Positions 1 to 9,200 of a stretch of DNA of 64,000 nucleotides are shown in pieces. The stretch lies in contig CM077151.1 of NCBI GenBank assembly GCA_039583875.1, positions 22,872,208 through 22,936,207 of the forward strand, read 5' to 3'. The first letter of the stretch is position 1; every line of letters begins with the position of its first letter. The stretch comes from Platanthera guangdongensis (Eukaryota; Streptophyta; Magnoliopsida; Asparagales; Orchidaceae). A program made the position numbers and the translations under genes. The notes beneath the pieces were generated by a model. The model was not told the DNA's origin, ran no database searches, and saw only the letters and a program-made list of their open reading frames with translations.

Positions 1-812
1 GTTTAAAAGATACACCCACGTACATCTAGAGAAATCATCAATAAATGTTACAAAATATGAACTACCCCGACCTATAGTGAGGGTAGGAGCAGGACCCTAG
101 ATGTCGGAGTGAACAAGTTCAAACGGCCGTGAAGTGCCACGACCTTGCTACGGTGGGAAGGAGGAGCGGTGATTCTTGCCAAGCTGACATGTGTTACAGT
201 TGAGAGGTGGACTCTGCAGAGGAAGATGAGGTAGAAGCTGACGTAGAAGACGTGAAGGAGCATGACCAAGACAAAGATGCTACTGGAGAAGATCAGTAGA
301 AGATGTGGAGAAGGCGGAGAGTGCGGAAACATTGTCGAGGAAGTAGAGCCCGCCGCTCTCAGTCACAGTAGCAATCGTCCGCTTGGTGCCCGGATCCTGA
401 AAAGAACAAGTAGTAAAAGTGAATGTGACAGAGCATTGTAGTTATTTGCAAAACGAAGTAACAGATAACAAGTTGCAAAAGAACTTGGGCACGTAGAGGG
501 TGTCCGCTAGGCGAAGCAACGAAGTGACTTGAACCACACCCGTTCTATTGCTGGTGAGGGAGAGGCGTCCGCAACAAGGACCGGGGCAACCAGTCATGCT
601 GTTCTAGGGGAGAAAAACATTGCGAATTGCCGGCCTTATGATTGGTAGCACCAGAGTCGATCATTTATTTACCTTGAGTAGCGACGTGGGCACTACCTGA
701 AGACGTGACAACAGAGGCGGATGACTTCGAAGAAGAAGTGGAAGCATCCCCAAATGGTCGAAGATGAGGATGCTTCTTCCAACAGCGATCAACCGTGTGG
801 TCATCTTGGTAA
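1..812 (-). pseudogene. Ty1/copia fragment A: gag zinc knuckle, protease, start of integrase
   Basis: Read on the minus strand in the copia order. Near 760-810 is a zinc-knuckle end (HTVDRCWKKHP). Near 610-660 is the protease active site IDSGATNH. A tether region follows, then the GAG-pre-integrase motif (stop-HLCLGHAP, for LWHxRLGHA). Next come the integrase zinc-binding CNTCQLGKNH near 195-215, SRPFELVHSDI-stop-GP near 100-140, and the core SSYFVTFIDDFSRCTWVYLL at 1-60. The fragment runs off the window start. In-frame TAG codons replace conserved Trp in both the LWH and DIWGP motifs, so it is dead. Its upstream edge joins fragment B inside a reverse transcriptase, without an intervening LTR. 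Confidence 0.85.
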
Positions 813-2430
813 TGAGAGCAAAGCTATCCCGGTAATCAAGTCCATCTATCTGTGTGTAACCTTTAGAAATCAATCGAGCTTTGTATCTTTCAATGGAGTC
901 GTCAGTGTTGTATTTGAGTTTGTAAATCCACTTACAACCCACATCATGTTTAATAGGAGGTAAGGAGGTAACTATCCAAGTTTAGTTTTTTGTTAAAACT
1001 CACATTTTTGGTTGCATTGCCTTTTGCCAAATCTCGTTATGATAAGCCTTGACATAAGTAAGAGGCTATGTGAGCTTAGAAGAGTGTGAGCTATATGCAG
1101 AAGGGTCATGACTGTTAGTGTGAAAGGAGGAACATATGTAATCGTCCTGCCACTTTGGTTTGGTAATGAATTTCGTGTTTTTTCTAGATGGAATATGTGT
1201 ATGTGTTGAAGGAAAAGAAGACTGTATGGGTGAATTTTCAGATGATAAGGGACTTGAGGTGGGAGAATCATGAATACAATTTGGTGGGAGTGAATCCGAT
1301 GATATTGATCCTGATGGTAAAATTGCAGAACCAAATTTAAGATCATCAAAATCACCAGGAAAAGATAGAATGTGTTGAGTGGAAATAAATTTGGAGAAGG
1401 AAATTTCTATTTCTATGAAATGAACATCCTAGCTAATGAAAATACGCTGAGTTTTAAGGTCATACACTTTGTATTATTTGTTGCCTAAGGGATAACCAAC
1501 AAATACACATTTAACAACACGTGAGTCAGATTTGTCTTGGCTTGGATGTGTTGTAGAAGCATAACAAAGACACCCAAAAATCTTTAAATTGGAATAGGTG
1601 GGAGGTAGTTGAAAGAGGACTTAATTATGAGTTTTATGATGGAGCACCGTAGAAGGGATTTTATTACTAAGATGTGTGGCTGTCAAAACACATTCTCCCC
1701 AGAATTCAATAGGTAGAAAAGCATGGAATCGCAGAGCCCAGGCAAATTCAAGAATGTGACGATGTTTTCACTATGTGATTTCATTTTATTGTGGTAAATA
1801 AGGGCAGCTGGTTTGGTGTAATATGTCATGCTCAGTAAAGAACTGCTTGAGAATGTGATTGCAGAATTTTGTACCATTATCAGTTCTAAAATCTTTAACA
1901 AAAGTTTGAAACTGGTTTTTAATAAGATTGAAAAATATCTTGAGAAGACAGACAACTTCTGTTTTAAAAAACATGTGGTAAGTCCAGGTATTTCTGGACT
2001 AAATGTCGATTATGGTTAGAAAGTATTTAAATCCAAGATGAGTGAGACTCTTATATGGTCCCCACACATCACAATTCACAAGATCAAATGGTTTATTGAA
2101 AAAAATAGTACTCTTATGAAATGATAATCTAATTTGTTTAGCCAAAGAACAAATACCATAGTTCATCATAGAATGAGAGTGTAACTCAGGAATTATATTA
2201 GATAAGCATCTAAGTTTATTAACAGAAGCATGCCCCAATCGATAATGCCAAAGAGCAACTGGGTTAAGAGCAGAAGAAACATGACTCTGAATGGCAGCTG
2301 AAGCGGAATTGTCACCGCAGATGGAATGAAGATGATAAAGACCATCCATCATTCTACCAAGAGCCACTTCTGTCTTCTGCAAAGGAGTCCCGTAGCAACG
2401 GTGATGCGAGAGACATAAACCAAACATTTT
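812..2430 (-). pseudogene. Ty1/copia fragment B: integrase to start of reverse transcriptase
   Basis: The minus-strand order starts with the GAG-pre-integrase motif LWHYRLGHASVNKLRCLS near 2230-2260. The integrase core follows: FDLVNCDVWGPYKS and YFLTIIDI near 2000-2090, then FRTDNGTKFCNHILKQFF near 1830-1885. A long integrase-to-RT linker spans about 1000-1700, with copia-typical SRKNTKFITKPKWQDDYICS near 1130-1190. The RT opening GCKWIYKLKYNTDDSIERYK, then ARLISKGYTQIDGLDYRDSF, lies near 815-940. RT homology stops abruptly near 800-815, where fragment A's zinc knuckle begins, so most of RT and all of RNase H are missing. The linker and integrase need several frame changes. No LTR was identified. 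Confidence 0.85.
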
Positions 2431-2624
2431 CATTGGTTTGTTACATAATTTAAATAATAAAATTACTAGTAACATTATAATAAAATGACAAAATCCTAAA
2501 ATATATAGAAGGAGGTTTATTCCTTCACTTAGATGGGTTGTTTTTAAGAAGAATAACTGATCTTGCATATACATGTTGCAACTCTGATGTAACCTCCAAT
2601 AAGAACCACTCTCATACTCCATAA

Positions 2625-3124
2625 CGTCGAGGCACGCGCAGTTCTTCAACGTGTTCCCATGCGCCAACTCGTCAATGCGTTCATGTCCGTGCAACTCCCC
2701 AACGCATTCACATGCACGCAACTCTTCACCGAGTACATGTGTGCCGTGTGCGCATCTCCTCAGTCGTTCATGGGCACACAACTCTTAACATGTGCACAAC
2801 TCTTCAGCGCGTTCACTTGCGTGCACTTCCTTCAACGCATTCACGTGCACACAACTTTTCAACGTGCTCACGTGCACACAACTTTTCAACGTGCTCACGT
2901 GCGCATAGCTCTTCATCAGTACGATCACGCATGCGCTGCTCTTCACCACGTTCACGTGGACGCAGCTCTTTACCACGGTCACGTGCACGAACTCTTCATC
3001 ACGGTCACGTGCGCGCAGCTCTTCACCGCGGTCACGTGCGAGCACCTCTTCACCGCGGTCATGTGCGGGCATGCTTCAATGTGTTCACGTGCGCGCAGCC
3101 CAAAGAGCATTCATGCATATATTT
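2625..3124. repeat. 27-bp tandem array (left part), CACGTG-rich
   Basis: About 17 degenerate units of roughly 27 bp, typified by CACGTGCRCRCARCTCTTCA plus seven variable bases. The clearest perfect pair is near 2843-2896; other units vary by a few bases. Because 27 is a multiple of three, several frames stay open on both strands. The repeat-encoded peptides of the SRAHNFSTC type are a by-product, not evidence for a protein. Many units carry the palindrome CACGTG. Related diverged units resume at 19612, beyond the hAT insertion. Confidence 0.8.
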
Positions 3125-3294
3125 CTCTAGAGCATGGGCGGATCTACAGGGGGGCCACAGGGACACGTGCCCCCCCAAATATTTTGAAAAGTTTGATTAG
3201 GCTTGGTTCACCAAGACCGGTGCCCCCCCCCCCAAAATTTTTTTTTGAACAGCGATTTAGGATTAGCCGGTTCCCGATTCCGCTGTTCTAAAGT

Positions 3295-3348
3295 TCAGAA
3301 TATATATATAAGAGAATAGACAGCGGTTCTTTTTAAGAACCGCTGTCT

Positions 3349-3420
<72 letters not shown>

Positions 3421-3772
3421 GAATATCTAATATGCGGGCGTACGGAATCGTATTTTTGGGGGTCAAGCTGATCTCAAATCAAAACGTGATCAACATGAAA
3501 GTTGTAGATCTCGGCGAGACGAACAACTTTTATGATGATTACGTTTTGATTTGGAGTCGTATTGACCCTCGATTTGGGCCCCGGAATCTGGGGCGGCGAG
3601 AGTGCTACAGTAGCGATGCCGCCGCCCCATATTTCGGGGCCCAAATCGATGGCCAAGACGACTCCAAATCAAAAAGTGATCAACATGAAAGTTATTTATC
3701 TCGCCAAGATCTACAACTTTTATGTTGATCACTTTTCGATTTGAGGCGATTTTGACCCTTGCCCGTACGCCC

Positions 3773-3832
<60 letters not shown>

Positions 3833-3872
3833 TTTAGACAACGGTTCTTAGAAGAACCGTTGTCTAAAGTTA
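3295..3872. repeat. Nested fold-back module: two palindromes, two TA tracts, hairpin core
   Basis: Near 3311-3351 is a near-perfect palindrome (GACAGCGGTTCTT... AAGAACCGCTGTC), followed by a long TA microsatellite. The core at about 3434-3770 starts GGGCGTACGG and ends CCGTACGCCC. It contains GATCAACATGAAAGTT and its inverse AACTTTTATGTTGATCAC, each present more than once. A second TA tract follows, then a sister palindrome near 3829-3870 (GACAACGGTTCTT... AAGAACCGTTGTC). The whole region could fold as one long interrupted hairpin. Similar peptides are readable from both strands for this reason, so the short ORFs here are not genes. It lies inside the hAT element, upstream of the transposase. 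Confidence 0.75.
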
Positions 3873-4334
3873 ATATATATAATTCTGCTGTTCCGCCTTT
3901 TCAGCATTTCTTGTTGTTCTGCATTCGACATTCTGCTCTTTTTCGGAGTTCTGGCCCTATTCTGCATCTCAGCATCTCGGCATTGTTGTTGTATTCTGCC
4001 TGAGTTAGAGGAGATCTCGGCATTGTTGCTGTATTCCGCTCTTCCTCCAAGAAGCTTTGGATCAACAAAATTGGATTTATCGCTTCTCCTCTAAATTTAA
4101 CTTCCCTCATCTATATTTTATTTTGTATTTATTTGTTATATATTTTAGGTGTGCTTTGAGGTATTGGTCAACTAGTGGCTAAGCAAAGCATGATAGACTC
4201 TGTGATGAATGTTTTTAGGGATACTTCGTAGTATTGACCGGTAGAGGGTCAAGCAGAGTATATAGATTTTTGTTATACCCTTTTATTCGATAATCTTGTA
4301 AATTTTTAATGTTATTCTATAAATTGATCTAGAA

Positions 4335-4550
4335 GTGAAAATGGAGGGTCCGAAGAAGAGAACTAGTCTCATCGCGTTTATGTTTCAAAAGAAATTAAAA
4401 TCAAAAGAGTCACATTTGTCATCACCGCAAGAGAGTGAAAATGAGGAGATTGCCAGGTCTCCATCCGAAGATATTATAAACGTGTCCCCTGTGCCAACTC
4501 AAGATATTATTATTGGTTGTGAATATGATGTGGAATTGCTTCCACATGAT
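4335..4550 (+). pseudogene. hAT transposase, N-terminal part (split by LTR element)
   Basis: An open frame from ATG 4335 (MKMEGPKKRTSLIAFM) runs into the start of the 5' LTR at 4551. Basic residues and Ser/Glu-rich stretches precede the usual zinc-finger region of this transposase type. The frame is interrupted after ...VELLPHD. If the LTR element and one copy of the ATGAT duplication are ignored, the same reading frame continues at 17219 through the TTF-type zinc-finger region. The gene was therefore open at the insertion point when the retrotransposon arrived. Confidence 0.8.
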
Positions 4551-5277
4551 TGTACAACCTCGGGCTCGCAAAGAGCCCTCAAGAAGCAAACGGAGCGAGA
4601 AAGGCAAAGGGGACTAGGAGGGCCCACTCGCAAGCGGCGAGATGATGGGCTCTCCAAGGGGCAAAACGCCCCGTCTAAAAGCGAGAGGGCCCCAGAAGCG
4701 AGAGGGCCCCAGAAGCGAGAGGACCTCCAAAGGCGAGAGGCGCCGGCGAGACGGGCGGCGGGTCCTTCTCGCCGGCAGGCCCCTTTCCTCTCGCCAGGGG
4801 GGGGGAAGGGTTTTTTACTCTTTCCTATCAAAGCAGGGGTTTTTACTCTTCTACCCCGGGTATTTTTACCCTTTTACCCTTGGTGGGCTGCGTATAGCTC
4901 CTCAGAACAGCGGAGTTTGGCTGTTGGCAGGCCCAGCCAAGGGTACCCCAGTAATTTCAGGTCGGAGCAATTTTGTTATTTGCAGTTCAGATTCTGAAAT
5001 CTATAAATAAGCCCATAGGGGTTCTTCAGAAGAGACCTTTTTTCAGACTCAGGAGAGGAATTGACAGTCTTCTGAAGAACTCCAAGCCCAGCTTTTGGCT
5101 TTGGAGGGGAAGCTCTCTGTGACCTTCCGGGTAAGCGGTGGGACCTCCCTGCTGCGGCTTTGGGCCAGTTTGTTCTTAGTCCTTCACGACCAGTCGGAGG
5201 TCGAGCTTGGGCCTAGTAGGTGTCGGCTACGCCCCAATTTTGTGAACGCTTGTCGGAGTCAAATTTTGGCTTCAACA
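4551..5277 (+). repeat. Tat1 5' LTR
   Basis: Begins TGTACAACC and ends TTCAACA. Compared with the 3' LTR it has an extra tandem copy of a 17-bp GCGAGAGGGCCCCAGAA unit near 4680-4715 and one extra G in the G-run near 4798. A TATA box (TATAAATA) lies at 5002-5009, about 275 bp before the LTR end, so U3 is probably about 480 bp. The sequence is rich in GCGAG words, which recur throughout the element. Confidence 0.95.
5002..5009 (+). promoter_or_regulatory. LTR TATA box
   Basis: TATAAATA within ATCTATAAATAAGCCC. It is conserved unchanged in the 3' LTR (16938-16945). It is placed to drive genomic RNA starting about 25-35 bp downstream, in the GGGGTTCTTCAGAAGAG region. Inferred from motif and position only. 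Confidence 0.7.
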
Positions 5278-5334
5278 GTTCAGGTGCGGTGAGCGTGGAA
5301 GTAGCCGGTTCAAGAAAAGTTTGAGTTTGGTCCT

Positions 5335-6233
5335 ATGACAGGAGGCGAAGGAGAAGGATCTGGTTCTGGAGGTTCCCCCTCCCAGGTAGAAGAGGCGACG
5401 AGGAAAATGCTGGAGGACTTCAGGCGAGAGGTCATGCAAACTATAAGCTTGGCCTTCTCGGCAAGGAGCGAGTGGGCGACACCTCAGGTTCCAATCGAGG
5501 TGGTCCCGCTTTTAGGCGAGAATGCCCCAGGCCAGCGCCCGGGAAAGGAGGTCCCCACAGAAGCTGGCGAGAGGGACGTGGCGGCGCGAGAGCTCTTCCC
5601 GGGCCAGCGTCCCGGGAAGGAGGTCCCGGCAGAAGACGACGAGAAGGAGGCAGCTGTGCGAGAGCTCTTCCCTGGGCACGGTCTCGCAGATCGGGCCAGC
5701 CAGCCGAGGCCGCGGGACGTGCCCTCTCGGCAAGCAGTCGGCGAGAGCCCGTTTAGTGAACTTGTCATCTCGGCTCCGGTGCCGGAGGGGTTCCGGGAGC
5801 CCGACATGTCCTACTACTCAGGAAAGGATGATCCGGTGCAGCATGTGCAGTGGTTTGAGGATGTGGTTTTGATCAGACAGATGACGGATGCGTTTAAGTG
5901 TCGACTGTTTGCCATCACCTTGAAGGAGAAGGCGCGAGATTGGTTCCACCAGTTACCGGCAAGGTCGATTTATTGCTTTGAGGATCTGCGGAGGGGTTTC
6001 TTATTGAGGTTTTCAACATCGAAGAAGCATAAGAAGGAGGCGGAGTGCTTGTTCTCGGTAAGGCAGAGCCAGGATGAAACGTTGGGGCACTACGTAGATC
6101 GGTTTCAGGAAGAGATCCTCTAGGTTCAGGAGGTCCCTGGGTATACGCTAATGCTTGCATTCACCCTGGGACTGAGGCCAGGTTTCTTCAGCATGGAGTT
6201 GAAAAGGGTGCCCCCCTCTCCTTTGAAGAGCTT
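5335..6233 (+). pseudogene. gag: Tat1 gag N-terminal part, interrupted by stop and frameshift
   Basis: Starts at ATG 5335, 57 bp after the LTR. An acidic, Gly/Ser-rich leader with short repeats (FPGQRPGKEVP twice) is followed by a retrotransposon gag domain. That domain includes EPDMSYYSGKDDPVQHVQWF, RDWFHQLPARSIYCFEDLR and ETLGHYVDRFQEEI, near residues 155-262. An in-frame TAG at 6121 sits where a CAG would continue ...EEIL-VQEVPGY. A second break lies in the C-run at about 6207-6212: with six C the frame shifts, with seven it would join the frame that opens at 6234. Originally gag-pol was probably one continuous ORF from 5335 to 11084. Confidence 0.9.
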
Positions 6234-9200
6234 ATGGAGAGGGCGGCAAAGGAGATGGATTTCGAGAGAGCCAATCCGGCGTTTGCAAGGAAGTTAGCCA
6301 GGTTGGCGGAGGATGATGCAAAGGAACCAGGAACATGGAAGCAGAGGGAGCAGAGGGAGCACAAAGAAGAGAAGAGGAGGGAGGAACCCCGAGGCCAGGG
6401 GCACCAGGGACAGAATCATCGGGGGGCCCGAGAGCCGAACAACCGAATAGGTTGGAGGCCTCATGAGGGTCGCCCCCATGAGTTGGGAGGAGGCTTCCAG
6501 GGAAGAGATAATTTCCGAGAACCAAAGAGGTTCGATCAACCAGCGTGGAGACAGGGAGTGAGGGATCGTTTTCAGCATCAGCAGGAGGCAATGGGGATCG
6601 GTCGAGGGAGAGGAGCTCGAGGAGGAAGGAGAGGAAGAGGAGATGGAAGAAGGGGTGGGGTGGCGTTGCCTTTCTGTGATTTCCATCAGGAGAGGGGTCA
6701 CGCTACAGCCACGTGCCCAGAATTTTTGGAGATGAGAGAGGTCAGAGGTTTGAGGAGGCAGGATCCGCCGGTAAGGATCGAGGAAATGCAGCCGGGGGAG
6801 GCGGAAGATAGGTGTGAGGACCGGGTGGATGTGGGAACACGGGGGGGTATCGGGGCCATCCATGGGGGGATTGGGATCGAGGCCACCCGGAAGGGGAGCT
6901 TCCAGACCATGTTCCGGAAGGGGGTAGCCTCAACCTCCCAGACTCCACCCCCGCTAGAAAAAATCACCTTCTCTTCAGAGGATATGCCGGAGTACGAGGA
7001 CCCATTCTGCGACGCCTTGGTGATCCAGACGGCGGTGGAAAATTTTACGGTCTCCAAGATCCTAGTGGATAACAGGAGCTCCGTAAATGTGATTTTTAAG
7101 AAGGCCTTCGATGAGATGCAGGTGGAAGCCAAGAGGGTTTTGGCCTCGGATGGACCGTTGTTCGGGTTCTCCGGGGAGAGGAAAGAAGTGGAAGGGGGAG
7201 TAGGGCTGCACGTGAGGTTGGGGGGCGTATCACGGAACTGCCGGTTCGTGATTGTAGATGCCCCGAGCAGCTACAGCGCCATCTTTGGGCGACCCCTCAT
7301 CAGCGCCTTTCGCTGCGTCCCCTCCTCGTTCCATCAATGTCTCAAGTTTAACAATGGAGGGGTGCAGGTCAGGGTCAGGGGAGATCCAAAAGTGGCGAGG
7401 CAGTGTTACGTCACGGCGGTTAACATCATATCTTGGATGGCAGAGGCGGAGGAGTTGGAAAAGGAGATGGCGGCGCAAGAAGAAGCCTTGAGGGAAGAGG
7501 AGGTGAGCCCAGAGGAAGCGAGAGGAGGAACCAAAGAGGAAGTCGGGGAGGAGGAGACTGAGAAGCAGAAAGGAGGTGTGCAGGAGGCGCAGGAGGATGT
7601 TGAGGTCGAGCAGCAACAGGAGAGCCCGGAGGGAGGAATGGAGATTGAGGAGGAGCAAAGGGGAGAAGACGTGCATGAAGTCAGGAGGAGCGGAGAGTCG
7701 GAGCCACGAGAAAGAATGCAGGAGAAAGTGGGAGAAGAAGGGGCAGAGGAGGAAGCCCGAAGGGAGATGGAAATTGAGCAGCAGCAGGACGAGGTGATAG
7801 AGGTTGAGGGAGCAGGAGGGGAGGAAGAAGAAGAAGCAGGGGACGGCTGGGAGCAGTCGCGGTTGGAGGTGGCCGAGGAAGTAGTAGAGGTGGAGGTCCG
7901 CACCAGCCAGGGGCAGGTACAAAGGGTACGGATCAGCGGGGGCTTGAGTCCCGAGGACCAGGAGCGGATGCGGACCTGCATCCAGAGCAACATCGACGTC
8001 TTCGCTTGGAGCGCGGCGGACATGCCGGGCATTGATGCGGACGTGGCCTGCCATCGCCTAAATCTGGACCCTCGGACGCGCCCCATACGCCAGAAAATGA
8101 GGGCCATCGCCACCAAGCTGGAGGAGCCCATTCGAGAGGAGGTCAAGAAGCTCCTGGAGGCGGGCTTCATCTCAGAGATCCAGTACCCAGGCTGGATCTC
8201 CAACGTTGTAATGGTGAAGAAGGGGGGAGGAAAATGGAGAATGTGTATCGATTTTTCGTTATTAAATAAATCATGCCCTAAGGATTGCTACCCCCTACCT
8301 CGAATCGACGCGCTGGTTGATTCAGCCGTTGGTTTTTCTGTTATGAGTTTTCTGGATGCTTTTTCAGGTTACCATCAGATCCGGATGCACCCTCCCGACG
8401 TCAAGGACGTCTCCTTCATCACAAGGGAAGGGTGCTTTAGTTATAACATGATGCCCTTTGGGTTAAAAAACGCGGGAGCGACATACCAACGAATGATGGA
8501 TCGAGTTTTCCAGGGTCAGAGGGGTCGGAACCTAGAAGTCTACGTTGATGATCTCATGGTAAAGAGCAAGGGGGTAAACTCGCATCTCCAGGATCTGGAA
8601 GAGACGTTCGCCACCTTGAGGAAGTTCAAAATGAGGTTGAACCCCCTGAAATGTGTTTTCGGGGCCAGTCGTGGGAAGTTCCTTGGGCACCTTTTGACCC
8701 CGGCGGGAGTAGAACCTAATCCTGATAAAGTAAAGGCCATCCTGGAGCTGGAATCACCTAGAAACGCTAAGGAGGTGCAGCGCTTGACTGGGAAGCTGGC
8801 CGGCCTTAGCAGATTCCTCTCCAGGTCAGGAGAGAAGTGCTCGCCTTTCTTTAAAGTGCTACGAGGGAATCAGAGATTTGAATGGACAGCGGAGTGCGAA
8901 GAAGCTTTTCAAGAGCTGAAGGAGCAACTCTCCCGGGCTCCTCTGCTTCAAAGCCCTAAAGAGGGGGAAGATTTGACCCTGTACCTAGGAGTGGGGGCGG
9001 AGGCGGTGAGCTCCGTCTTAGTCAGAGAAGAGGGAAAGAAGCAGCTGCCCATTTATTATGTTAGCAGGATCCTAAGGAAGGCAGAGCTCCGCTACCCTAT
9101 CATAGAAAAGCTGGCATACGCCTTGGTTGTTTCGGCCAGGAAGCTCCGGCCATATTTCCAGGCTCATTCAATTAGAGTGGTAACAGACCATCCTCTCCGA

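Noticed and set aside
2659..3291. ORFs of 162-210 codons on the plus strand and 95 codons on the minus strand
   Set aside because: They are products of the 27-bp tandem repeat, whose length is a multiple of three. No conserved domain.
3432..3774. Similar ORFs on both strands around the fold-back core
   Set aside because: The mirror-image peptides result from the inverted repeats, not from coding selection.
7230..8203. Minus-strand ORFs of 274 and 265 codons opposite pol
   Set aside because: They are shadows of the Glu-rich plus-strand spacer and the RT start. Low-complexity Leu/Ser composition.
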